Source: Sva-07 sp035527095 (GTDB lineage Bacteria > Actinomycetota > Acidimicrobiia > Acidimicrobiales > Ilumatobacteraceae). Taken from it: 64,000 nt of DNA. The DNA lies in contig DATLBC010000125.1 of the NCBI GenBank assembly GCA_035527095.1, positions 17,184 to 81,183 of the forward strand, written 5' to 3'. Under the pieces are notes generated by a model. It searched no databases. It was given only the letters and a program-made list of their open reading frames with translations, and was not told the DNA's origin. The position numbers and the translations under genes were made by a program. Shown piece by piece: positions 18,044 to 26,048 of this stretch; position 1 is the stretch's first letter, and each line of letters starts with the position of its first letter.

Positions 18044-18624
18044 TTCGGAAGTGGGGCCGTCTCGTTGAAGCTCTGGAGCACGGGACGGTCGCCACGGAAC
18101 ACGATCCGACACACCGCGGCCTGGTCGAGGTGACAGTTGAACGAGATCTCGACGCCGACGCCGAGTGCCCACGCGACCGCTGCCTTCATCGGTGACACGT
18201 GGCTCACCACCACGACGTTCTCGTGCGACGCCCGCTCGATGAGCTCCACGCAAGCCGACCGGACGCGCCCGTCGAGCACCGCCAGCGACTCACCCCGATC
18301 AGGTGTGAAGTGCGGATCCTCTCGCCACCGTTGCCACACCTCGGACGGCACCTCGGTGTGCGGCGTGCCCTCGTACACGCCGTACGACAGCTCCACCCAC
18401 CGCTCGTCGGTCTCGATGGGAAGGCCGAACGCCTCGGCAGTCTGTTGCGCCCGGCGCAGTGGGCTCGCCACCACCGCTGCCACATCGCCGCCACTGCGCA
18501 CGTACTTCGCCACCGCCACCGCCTGTTCCTCGCCGAACTCGTCGAGGTCCTGATCGAGGCGCCCCTGCAACAAGCCGGCGGCATTCGCCGGGGTTCGACC
18601 GTGGCGTACGAGGATCAACACCAC
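18037..18624 (-). CDS. Histidine phosphatase (phosphoglycerate mutase-like) family protein
   Basis: This protein of about 195 residues has the family's RHG motif at the very start (ILVRHGRTPANAAGLLQGRLD). The second Arg/Glu motifs follow (SPLRRAQQTAEAF, ELSYGVYEG) and the catalytic histidine lies near the end (VVVVSHVSPMKAAVAWALG). Such enzymes remove phosphate from small molecules through a phosphohistidine. GTG at 18624 was chosen because homologues start just before the RHG motif; the long open frame upstream overlaps the neighbouring membrane gene. It is the last gene of a minus-strand run with the zinc-ribbon protein. A similar pairing of the zinc-ribbon protein with a phosphatase or RNase H occurs in mycobacteria. 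Confidence 0.83.
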   Translation of the reverse strand: MVLILVRHGRTPANAAGLLQGRLDQDLDEFGEEQAVAVAKYVRSGGDVAAVVASPLRRAQQTAEAFGLPIETDERWVELSYGVYEGTPHTEVPSEVWQRWREDPHFTPDRGESLAVLDGRVRSACVELIERASHENVVVVSHVSPMKAAVAWALGVGVEISFNCHLDQAAVCRIVFRGDRPVLQSFNETAPLPNS

Positions 18625-18659
18625 CGCAGTGTCCCACAGGCGCCCTCGCACCGGTCGGT

Positions 18660-19148
18660 TCAGCCGAGGCGTTCGGGTACGGCGTCGAGCTGACCGTTGC
18701 GCGCGAACTCGGATCGGCGGGCGCGATCGCCAAGGTGGTTGTGGCGCCACAGCCACCCACAGATCGCCACCCCGACCGCCTCCAACGGCAGGCTCCACCA
18801 CCCGCGATCGACGATCGGTAGCGGTGAGTCATCGAACGACACACCGAAGAACGGCCACCAGAACACCTCGGTGTTGTTCCAGGCGCCGTCGAACACGAGG
18901 TGCAGGATCATGCCGATCGGTAGCCCCAACAGCAGTTTGCGAATCGGCTTGCGACCGGCCGTGGCGATCATCAACGCAGCCAGCAGACCGACGCTGACCG
19001 TGACGCTGTGCAACGCCCGCGCACCGCCGACGACACCATCGGCGATCGGCAACACCGACCCGACGATCAGCAACCGGTAGTCGAAACGGGGGTCGCGGAA
19101 CACGACCCCCACCGTCACGACCGCAGTGCCGATGAACCAGAAGAACAC
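18660..19148 (-). CDS. Small integral membrane protein of unknown function
   Basis: This 162-residue protein has about four hydrophobic helices (FFWFIGTAVVTVGVVF, LLIVGSVLPIADGVVGG, VGLLAALMIATAG, LLLGLPIGMILHLVFDGAW). Conserved-looking His and Asp residues sit at membrane edges (ALHSVTVS, LHLVFDGAWNN). This pattern loosely recalls membrane-bound metal-dependent hydrolase-like (DUF457) proteins, but I do not recognise the family with confidence. The GTG start lies 17 bases after the zinc-ribbon gene, so it is probably co-transcribed. Confidence 0.65.
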   Translation of the reverse strand: MFFWFIGTAVVTVGVVFRDPRFDYRLLIVGSVLPIADGVVGGARALHSVTVSVGLLAALMIATAGRKPIRKLLLGLPIGMILHLVFDGAWNNTEVFWWPFFGVSFDDSPLPIVDRGWWSLPLEAVGVAICGWLWRHNHLGDRARRSEFARNGQLDAVPERLG

Positions 19149-19165
19149 GGGTGGTGGTCAGCAGT

Positions 19166-19909
19166 TCAGACGATGAGAAGACGGCCACAGTCGGGGCAGT
19201 CGGTGACGCCCGTGTCAGCCGCCTCGTCCTTCACCGTGTCGATCTCGGCGGCCGAGAGTTCGAGGTGGCAGCCCTGGCACTGTTTGCCCACGAGCGGCGC
19301 AACGGCGACACCGAGTGCCGCCCGCTTGCGATCGTACGTGACCAACAGCGGATCAGGAAGCTGATCTCGCAGCCCGATGCGTCGCTGTACGAGCGCGGCG
19401 AGTTCGTTGTCGATGTCGCGGACCTCGGCAGCAAACGCGTCGTCGGCGAGACTCTGGTGCTTGCGGAGCTGCTCTTCGCCACCGAGATGCTCGGACAGTC
19501 GGTCGTCCAGCGTCGACTGCTCTTCCAACGAATTCAGTTCCTGCCCATCGAGTTCGTCGATCTGCGACGTCAGTGTGTCCATCTCGTGCATCAGCGCTTC
19601 GGCCTCACGCGGCGCGATCACGGTCTTCATCTGTTGCTCGAGGCGTTGACGATGAGCAAGGAGCTCAGCCCCTCGTTGTTCGGCGGCCTCGATCGACGTA
19701 CCGAGCTCGTCGATCCGGGACCGCAGCGCGGCTCGCTGCTGCTCCCAGGTCAGCATCACCGCTGTTGCGCCGGCAAGATCGTCACGCAGCGGCGAGTGCT
19801 CACGCCGGTGGGCGAGCTGGTCGGCCTGCGTGTCGACGCCTTGGAGCGCCAGCAGCAATTCGGGAATCGTGGTTGGTGTGCTCGGTGCGTTGTCCGCCGT
19901 GTCACTCAT
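19166..19909 (-). CDS. Zinc-ribbon coiled-coil protein (COG1579 / DUF164 family)
   Basis: The 247-residue protein begins with a long coiled coil (about residues 15-180, rich in Gln, Glu, Leu and Arg). It ends with a C4-type zinc ribbon, CQGCH near residue 212 and CPDCGRLLIV at the C-terminus. This is the layout of the widespread COG1579 family of putative nucleic-acid-binding proteins. The start overlaps the end of the penicillin-binding-protein gene by eight bases. Its molecular role is not established. Confidence 0.88.
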   Translation of the reverse strand: MSDTADNAPSTPTTIPELLLALQGVDTQADQLAHRREHSPLRDDLAGATAVMLTWEQQRAALRSRIDELGTSIEAAEQRGAELLAHRQRLEQQMKTVIAPREAEALMHEMDTLTSQIDELDGQELNSLEEQSTLDDRLSEHLGGEEQLRKHQSLADDAFAAEVRDIDNELAALVQRRIGLRDQLPDPLLVTYDRKRAALGVAVAPLVGKQCQGCHLELSAAEIDTVKDEAADTGVTDCPDCGRLLIV

Positions 19910-22172
19910 CGAGGATCAGTGTGCCACCTGTGCACGGTCCCACCTGATCCGTCACCGGAAGCGACGGAAGCGGCGCCAACGGATCGAGGTTGTCCGGCGC
20001 AATCGTCGTGCCCACTTGGACCGACTCGTACACCGGCACCGTCGCCGGTGGGACGGTCTCGACGGGCGGAGCTTCGGGGTCCACCGGTGCCAGGGGCGTG
20101 GTCGTGGTCGTGGTCGGCGCATTCGGATCGATCGGTGCTGGGGCACTTCCGACCACGCGCAGCGCGCACTCGTTGCCCGGCAGGTACAGACGGGCATTGG
20201 GACGTGTGGGCGGCGCCGGGCGATCCCAGTCGAGGGACGGGAAGAACGCGTTCGCAGGCTCCATGAATGCTTTCCAGATCGCTGCGGGGAAGTGACCGCC
20301 CTGCACCCCGGCGCCGCTGTACCCGGCGGCCCGGAACTCCGCAATCGCGTCGGATCCTCGGTAACGCATCGGGGTGTAGGCGTTCGGGTCACCGACCCAG
20401 ACCGCCGTCGCCAGCTGCTTGGTGCCGCCGACGAACCACGCATTGGTGTTGTCCTCCTGCGTGCCGGTCTTGCCGAATGCCGGACGGCGGTTGTCGAACG
20501 CGGCGCGACGGCCCGTGCCGCCACCGTAGATCGGTCCCTTCATGATCTCGACCGTTGCGAGGGCCGCGTTGCGATCGAGTACCTGGGTGCCGGGGTCGAG
20601 GTGGGAATAGAGACGCTCACCATCGGCGGTGTCGATGAAGTCGACGTAGTAGGGGTCGTGATGGGTGCCCTCGTTGGCCAGCGTCTGCACGCCGGCGGCC
20701 ATGTCGAGCGGCGACAGCTCGTTGGCACCCGTTGCGAAGCTGATGAACGGGTCGATCGGGCGACGCTCGGTCGCCGGTTGCTCCTTGTACAAGTACGGCG
20801 ACTGAGCCATCCGGTAGGTGGTGTCGACCACGCGGTTCAGGCCGACGATCTGCGAGAGCCGCACGAACGCACAGTTGATCGACTTGGTCGTGTGCGACTG
20901 CAACGTGGCGAGGCCGATGCCCGCTGCACTGACGTTGAAGGGCGGCTGGTCGGGAACAGCGAAGGTGCACGACGCCGGGCCATCGATCAGGTCGTTCTGT
21001 TGAGCCCCGGCTTGCACCGCAGCAGCCAGGATGAACATCTTGATGCTCGAACCGGTCTGGCGGGGCGACAGCGCCATGTTGACCTCGCGCTCGTTGGGCA
21101 CGAAGCCGCGGCCTCCCACCATCACCCGAATCGCACCATTGGTCGAGTCGAGCGACACGATCGACGCATCGAAGCCCTGCGGCGTGTCGGGCAACTCGGT
21201 GCGCGCCTGTTCGGCGAGGGCCTGCAGGTCGGCGTCGAGCGTCGTGTGGATGCGCAGACCGCCACGAAACAGCTGGTTGTAACGCTCCTGATAGGTGTCG
21301 CCGAGGATGTCGGTCTTGTTGAGCAGATAATCGCGCAGCGCCTCGGTGAAATAGGTCCGAGAGAACGCTCGCTCGGGCAGCGTCTTGACCCGCGAGGGCA
21401 GCACGAACTCCTCGGCGATCGCTTCGGCCTCGACGTCGGTGAACAGCTCCTCGTCGACGAGACGGTCGAGCACCTGCAACCACCGCGCACGGCTGCGCTC
21501 CGGCTCGTTGATCGGGTCGAACCCTGACGGCGAACGGACCAGACCAGCCAGAAACGCCGACTCGACGAACGTGAGATCGACAGCCTTCTTGCCGAAGTAG
21601 GTCTCGGCGGCAGCCTCGATGCCATAGGCGTTGTTGCCGAAGAACACCGTGTTCAAGTAGCGAGCCATGATGTCCTGCTTCGACAGCTCCTTCTCGAGCA
21701 TGCGGGCGTAGTGCATCTGCAGCAGCTTGTAGCGACCGTCGCGCTCGAGCCCAGCGAGGTAGTCGTTCTTCACCACCTGCATGGTGATCGTCGAGGCGCC
21801 CTGCTGGGGCGAGTCGGAGGCGAAGTTCGACAGCGTCGCCCGAACGAGGCTGCGCAGGTTGATCCCGTCGTGGGTGAAGAACTCCTTGTCCTCGACCACC
21901 AGGAACGCGTCGATGACCGGCTGCGGGATGTCCTCGAACGCGATCGGCTGGGAGTTCTCGAGTTCGTAGAAGGCGATCTCCTGGCCCTTGACGTCGTACA
22001 CGTAGGTGCGCTGCGCAAGCGCCTCGAACTCAGGCAACACCACCGGCAATTCCTCATGGGCGTTGGCGCTCGACCAGACCCGCGGTGCCACACCGACGAT
22101 CGTGGCGGTGAGCAGGAGCGCACCGGCAGCCACGATCAGCAGCAGTCGAGGGATGGATCCGAGCAGACGCAC
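19902..22172 (-). CDS. Class A penicillin-binding protein (transglycosylase-transpeptidase)
   Basis: This protein of about 756 residues polymerises and cross-links peptidoglycan outside the membrane. An N-terminal membrane anchor (LLLIVAAGALLLTATIVGV) is followed by a GT51 glycosyltransferase domain. Its catalytic Glu is in VVEDKEFFTHDGIN (near residue 90), with QGASTITMQVVKN. The transpeptidase domain has SxxK (SSIK, near 375), SxN (SIN) and KTG (KTGTQ, near 566). The last 100 residues are a Pro/Thr-rich tail. The start is uncertain: GTG codons at 22172 and 22181 both fit, and 22172 was preferred because TATCGT (22188-22183) would be its -10 box with a ten-base gap. Confidence 0.92.
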   Translation of the reverse strand: MRLLGSIPRLLLIVAAGALLLTATIVGVAPRVWSSANAHEELPVVLPEFEALAQRTYVYDVKGQEIAFYELENSQPIAFEDIPQPVIDAFLVVEDKEFFTHDGINLRSLVRATLSNFASDSPQQGASTITMQVVKNDYLAGLERDGRYKLLQMHYARMLEKELSKQDIMARYLNTVFFGNNAYGIEAAAETYFGKKAVDLTFVESAFLAGLVRSPSGFDPINEPERSRARWLQVLDRLVDEELFTDVEAEAIAEEFVLPSRVKTLPERAFSRTYFTEALRDYLLNKTDILGDTYQERYNQLFRGGLRIHTTLDADLQALAEQARTELPDTPQGFDASIVSLDSTNGAIRVMVGGRGFVPNEREVNMALSPRQTGSSIKMFILAAAVQAGAQQNDLIDGPASCTFAVPDQPPFNVSAAGIGLATLQSHTTKSINCAFVRLSQIVGLNRVVDTTYRMAQSPYLYKEQPATERRPIDPFISFATGANELSPLDMAAGVQTLANEGTHHDPYYVDFIDTADGERLYSHLDPGTQVLDRNAALATVEIMKGPIYGGGTGRRAAFDNRRPAFGKTGTQEDNTNAWFVGGTKQLATAVWVGDPNAYTPMRYRGSDAIAEFRAAGYSGAGVQGGHFPAAIWKAFMEPANAFFPSLDWDRPAPPTRPNARLYLPGNECALRVVGSAPAPIDPNAPTTTTTTPLAPVDPEAPPVETVPPATVPVYESVQVGTTIAPDNLDPLAPLPSLPVTDQVGPCTGGTLILDE

Positions 22173-22220
22173 AGTGCCCACGACGATACTGGCGGTGGCG
22201 GCCGCCGTGGCGGCAGGCGG

Positions 22221-22226
22221 TACGGT
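22221..22226 (+). promoter_or_regulatory. -10 box (TACGGT) for the Gfo/Idh-like gene
   Basis: TACGGT ends eight bases before the ATG at 22235, and no ribosome-binding site is visible. It faces the TATCGT box of the divergent PBP gene (minus strand, 22188-22183) about 33 bases away. Confidence 0.45.
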
Positions 22227-22234
22227 CGGCGACC

Positions 22235-23278
22235 ATGCAACGACGACCCGACGTGGTGCTGTGGGGGGCCGGCATGGTGGCGGGCGTCCATGCGGCGGCC
22301 TGCCAGGAGCTCGACTGGCGAGTGACGGCGGTCGCGTCCCGCAGTGCGGCGCGAGCTGCCGATCTGGCGACCAGAGCCCAGTCGAAGTCCGCCACGTTCG
22401 ACGAGTTGGTCGCTGCGAAGCGGGGCGACCTGGCGATCGTCGCCACTCCCCCGGCTGCACATGTCGACGCCGCGATCGCACTGCTCGAGGCGGGGTACCA
22501 CGTCGTCGTCGAGGCACCGCTGGCATGCACGCTCGGCGACGCAGACCGACTGATCGAGACCGAGGAACGAGTCGGTCGCCCGGTGCTCTACTCCGAGCAT
22601 CTCGCCGCCGCGCCCACGATCGACGGCCTGCTGGTGCGCGTTGCCGGCATCGGGCCGCTCACCCACCTCTCCGCCCGCGCCACCCAGTCCCCTCCGTCAT
22701 GGCGTCCCGATGACGGCAACGACGCCCACTGGGGCGGCGGCGCGCTGTTCGACCTCGGAGTGCATCCGGTTGGCCTGACCCTGCGCACAGCGACCGAGTC
22801 CGGCGCCGGCCGCCCGGTGTCGCTGAGCGCCCTGATCGTCGATGCCGGCACCCGCCACGAGAGCGGCACGATCAAGCTCCACTTCGAGTCAGGCCTCGCC
22901 GCCACGGTCAGTGCCCGCTGGCAACCGGGGTCCGCGCCGGACTGGGACCTCCAGGCATCCAGTGCGAGCGCGGTGCTGCGTGCCGAGCTGTACCCGTCCC
23001 CGACGCTCGAGCACAATGGGGCACCGGTGCCGATCGGCGCCCCGATCCGTGCGGGCGGTCCATCGATCGTCGACGACTACGGCTACGCCCCACAGCTCAA
23101 GCGGCTGTGGACGAACATCCGCACCGGCCGGCCGGTTCCGGCGACGTCGAGGTTCGGCCGGCAGGTGCTCGACGTGATCTGTGCGGCTCACTGGTCGGCT
23201 GGACGTGATGCGGTCGAGGTACCGCTGCCGTTCGCCGGCCCACGAGACCGAACACCGGCCGAGCTCCTCGAACCGTGA
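22235..23278 (+). CDS. Gfo/Idh/MocA-like protein lacking the catalytic lysine motif
   Basis: This 347-residue protein has an N-terminal Rossmann fold (VVLWGAGMVAGVHAAAC, LAIVATPPAAHVDAAIALLEAG). It is followed by the alpha/beta C-terminal domain of this dehydrogenase family (HWGGGALFDLGVHPVGLTL). The usual EKP motif, whose Lys acts in catalysis, is replaced by EAP in VVVEAPLACT. The fold is therefore kept, but the classical hydride-transfer chemistry is doubtful. The gene is divergent from the PBP gene and ends 35 bases before the convergent end of glgC. Its substrate is unknown. Confidence 0.78.
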   Translation: MQRRPDVVLWGAGMVAGVHAAACQELDWRVTAVASRSAARAADLATRAQSKSATFDELVAAKRGDLAIVATPPAAHVDAAIALLEAGYHVVVEAPLACTLGDADRLIETEERVGRPVLYSEHLAAAPTIDGLLVRVAGIGPLTHLSARATQSPPSWRPDDGNDAHWGGGALFDLGVHPVGLTLRTATESGAGRPVSLSALIVDAGTRHESGTIKLHFESGLAATVSARWQPGSAPDWDLQASSASAVLRAELYPSPTLEHNGAPVPIGAPIRAGGPSIVDDYGYAPQLKRLWTNIRTGRPVPATSRFGRQVLDVICAAHWSAGRDAVEVPLPFAGPRDRTPAELLEP

Positions 23279-23313
23279 CGTACTCCTCGTGCCTGGCCAC
23301 GGGGTCGACGTAC

Positions 23314-24543
23314 TCAGCCGCGTGAGAGGTCGCGGCCTTTTTCGATGACGACGACGCCTTCGTCGCTGACCGTGAACCGCTCACGATCGGCGTCACGGTC
23401 GAGGCCGACACGCTCCCAGTCGGGAACGATGACGTTCTTGTCGACGATGCACCGGTGGAGGCGGACGCCGGCGCCGATGCGGACGTCGGGGAAGATGATC
23501 GAGTCGGTGACGTGAGCATCGTGGTCGATGTAGGCACCGGGACCGACGATCGAGCGCTCGACGTGCGAGCCCGAGATGATCGAGCCCTGACACAGCAGAC
23601 TGCCGTCGACGAACGACGGCTCGCCACCGCGACCTCGTGACACCTTTGCGGGCGGCAGTGCCCGGCGTGAGGTGTAGACCGGCCATCGTTCGTTGTAGAG
23701 ATTGAAGACCGGCACGGGTGCGATCAGATCCATGTTGGCGTGGAAGAACGAGTCGAGCGTGCCGACATCGCGCCAGTAGCCCTTCTCGCGTTCGTCCTGG
23801 CCGGGGATCACGTTCTTGGAGAAGTCGTAGACGCGTGCGACGCCGTCGTCGGTCAGTGCCGGAATCACGTGACTGCCGAGGTCGGTGTACTGATTCTCGC
23901 GGGGCGTGACGACATCGATCAGCGTCTGGGTGTCGAAGACATAGTTGCCCATACTGGCGAGACACATCTGGTCGTTGCCGGGCATCGTCGGCGGATCTGC
24001 GACCTTCTCGTGAAACGCCAGGATCTTGCCGTCGTCGTCGACCTCGATCACACCGAAATCGATCGCCTCGTGTTTCGGCACCGGAATTGCCGCCACGGTC
24101 ACCCCAGCACCCGACTCACGGTGCTCCTCGACCATCTGCCGCGGATCCATCCGATAGATGTGGTCGGCACCGAAGACGGCGACGATGTCGGGGGCCTCGT
24201 CGGAGATCAGGTTCAGGTTCTGGTAGATCGCATCGGCAGAGCCCTGAAACCAGTACGGCCCGCGACGCATCTGAGCAGGCACGGGCGTGACGTAGTCGTC
24301 GAGCATTGCCGAGAACCGCCAGGTCTGCGAGATGTGACGGTCGAGGCTGTGGCTCTTGTACTGAGTGAGCACCACAATCTTCAAATAGCCGGCGTTCGCG
24401 AAGTTCGACAACGCGAAGTCGATCAGTCGGTACGTACCGGCGAACGGAACCGCCGGCTTGGCCCGGTCGTTGGTCAACGGCTGCAGGCGCTTTCCCTCGC
24501 CTCCGGCGAGCACGATCACGAGCACCTTGGGTTCGATCGACAT
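23314..24543 (-). CDS. glgC: Glucose-1-phosphate adenylyltransferase
   Basis: GlgC makes ADP-glucose from glucose-1-phosphate and ATP, the committed step of bacterial glycogen synthesis. The 409 residues match the family along the whole length. The nucleotidyltransferase motif is VLAGGEGKRLQPLTNDRAKPAVPFAG, and the substrate region includes GSADAIYQNLNLI, FGADHIYRMD and EKGYWRDVGTLDSF. A left-handed beta-helix of hexapeptide repeats lies at the C-terminus (GSIISGSHVERSIVGPGAYID). The ATG start lies eight bases after a TACGGT box. glgA follows upstream on the same strand. Confidence 0.96.
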   Translation of the reverse strand: MSIEPKVLVIVLAGGEGKRLQPLTNDRAKPAVPFAGTYRLIDFALSNFANAGYLKIVVLTQYKSHSLDRHISQTWRFSAMLDDYVTPVPAQMRRGPYWFQGSADAIYQNLNLISDEAPDIVAVFGADHIYRMDPRQMVEEHRESGAGVTVAAIPVPKHEAIDFGVIEVDDDGKILAFHEKVADPPTMPGNDQMCLASMGNYVFDTQTLIDVVTPRENQYTDLGSHVIPALTDDGVARVYDFSKNVIPGQDEREKGYWRDVGTLDSFFHANMDLIAPVPVFNLYNERWPVYTSRRALPPAKVSRGRGGEPSFVDGSLLCQGSIISGSHVERSIVGPGAYIDHDAHVTDSIIFPDVRIGAGVRLHRCIVDKNVIVPDWERVGLDRDADRERFTVSDEGVVVIEKGRDLSRG

Positions 24544-24551
24544 CGACCTCA

Positions 24552-24557
24552 ACCGTA
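24552..24557 (-). promoter_or_regulatory. -10 box (TACGGT on the minus strand) for glgC
   Basis: TACGGT read on the minus strand is separated from the glgC ATG by eight bases with no ribosome-binding site, the leaderless pattern seen at many genes of this window. It lies in the 28-base gap between glgA and glgC. Confidence 0.45.
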
Positions 24558-24571
24558 CACACGCACCGCGG

Positions 24572-25978
24572 TCAGCGCGGCGACTGCTCGACCGGATTCC
24601 GTGCGTTCACTGCGAGATCACCGTAGAGCGCCACATATCGACGGGCCGGTTCCCGCCACGACCAGTCGATGGCCATGATCCGCTTCTGGATCGCGCCCCG
24701 ACGTCGCCGGTTGCGTACTCGGCGCTCCGCCCGGAACAGCGCAGCGAGCAGGTCGTCGCTCGCCGTCCGGTTGGCGACGAAGCCGCTCCCGTTTCGTTGG
24801 AGATCGACGTCGCTGACGGTGTCGACGAGTCCGCCGACGGCCGTCACGACCGGGATCGACCCGTAGCGCATTGCCTGCATCTGGGTGAGCCCACATGGCT
24901 CGAACCGACTCGGCATCAAATACAGGTCCGAGCCGGCGAACATCAGGTGCGACAGCGCCTCGTCGTAACCGTCGACGAACGCGAACGAGTCGGGATGTGC
25001 CTCGGCAAGCTGATGGAGGTGATTTGCCAATCCGGCGTCGCCCAAGCCGAGAACCGCCACGCGCATCGGGATCTGCGAAAGCAACGGCACCAGCGGTGCG
25101 AGCAGGTCGACCCCCTTCTGGTGGGTGAGGCGGGTCACGACGGCGCCGAGCACGACGCCGTCGTCGGAGAAACCCAGTCGTTCGTGCAGCGCCGAACGAT
25201 TGACGTCTCGGGTCTCGATCGAGGTCACCGTGAACGGCGACGCGATCAACGGGTCGTTCGCCGGGTCCCAGACGTCGGTGTCGATCCCGTTGAGGATGCC
25301 GACCAGGTCGTCTGAGCGGTGTCGCAGTGGTTCATCGAGGCCGAACCCGCCCTCCGGTGTGACGATCTCGGCGGCGTAGTGCGGAGACACCGCCACGATC
25401 CGGTCGGCGAGCGCCAATGCCCCCGACAGTGGGTTCGCTGCACCCCACCACTCGTAGTGCGCGGCGCGAGGCCCGATCAGGTCGAGCCACGACGAGCTCG
25501 TGACACCCTGATAGGCAAGGTTGTGGATCGACATCACCGTTGGCGGCGGATCTGCGAGCGCGGCGAGCACCGGGCCGGTGTGCCAATCGTTGAGGTGCAG
25601 CACATCGGGCGGGTCGCCCTCGACGAATGCGGCGACAGCGCGGGCGAATCGGAAGAACCTTTCGCTGTTGTCCGGCCAGCCCTCACCGTTCGCCTGCAGG
25701 TACGGGTGCGGTCGCGCCATGCCTGGCACCGACACGAGGTGCAGCCGACCGGCAGCGGGATGGTGGCCGGCGCGCACGGTTGCGACTCCCACCCAATCGG
25801 GAACATCGAGCCGGATCGTGGTCTCGTCGACGAGCGTGACGTCGCCGTAGTCGGGCATGACGACGTCGAGATCGACGCCGAGGCGGCGCAACTCGGCACC
25901 GAGACCCGCCGCAGCGGCCGCAAGACCGCCAACGGTCGCCACCGGTGACAGCTCGGCTGTGGCGAACACGACACGCAT
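24572..25978 (-). CDS. glgA: Glycogen synthase (GT5 family)
   Basis: This 468-residue enzyme extends alpha-1,4-glucan from ADP-glucose in the cytoplasm. The GT5 N-terminal domain is complete (MRVVFATAELSPVATVGGLAAAAAGLG, DVLHLNDWHTGPVLAAL, SIHNLAYQG). The GT-B C-terminal domain has GILNGIDTDVWDP, TRLTHQKGVDLL and the nucleotide-sugar motif MPSRFEPCGLTQMQAMRYGSIPVV. The usual KTGGLAD of GlgA is replaced by ATVGGLAA, a variant seen in some actinobacterial glycosyltransferases. It is next to glgC and divergent from ppc, with start codons 71 bases apart. Confidence 0.92.
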   Translation of the reverse strand: MRVVFATAELSPVATVGGLAAAAAGLGAELRRLGVDLDVVMPDYGDVTLVDETTIRLDVPDWVGVATVRAGHHPAAGRLHLVSVPGMARPHPYLQANGEGWPDNSERFFRFARAVAAFVEGDPPDVLHLNDWHTGPVLAALADPPPTVMSIHNLAYQGVTSSSWLDLIGPRAAHYEWWGAANPLSGALALADRIVAVSPHYAAEIVTPEGGFGLDEPLRHRSDDLVGILNGIDTDVWDPANDPLIASPFTVTSIETRDVNRSALHERLGFSDDGVVLGAVVTRLTHQKGVDLLAPLVPLLSQIPMRVAVLGLGDAGLANHLHQLAEAHPDSFAFVDGYDEALSHLMFAGSDLYLMPSRFEPCGLTQMQAMRYGSIPVVTAVGGLVDTVSDVDLQRNGSGFVANRTASDDLLAALFRAERRVRNRRRRGAIQKRIMAIDWSWREPARRYVALYGDLAVNARNPVEQSPR

Positions 25979-26048
25979 GGCCTCAGTCTGGCGTGCGACG
26001 CGGTCCGGAATCGGGGTTTCCTCGCTGGACTGGTTCGGATTGACTGAG

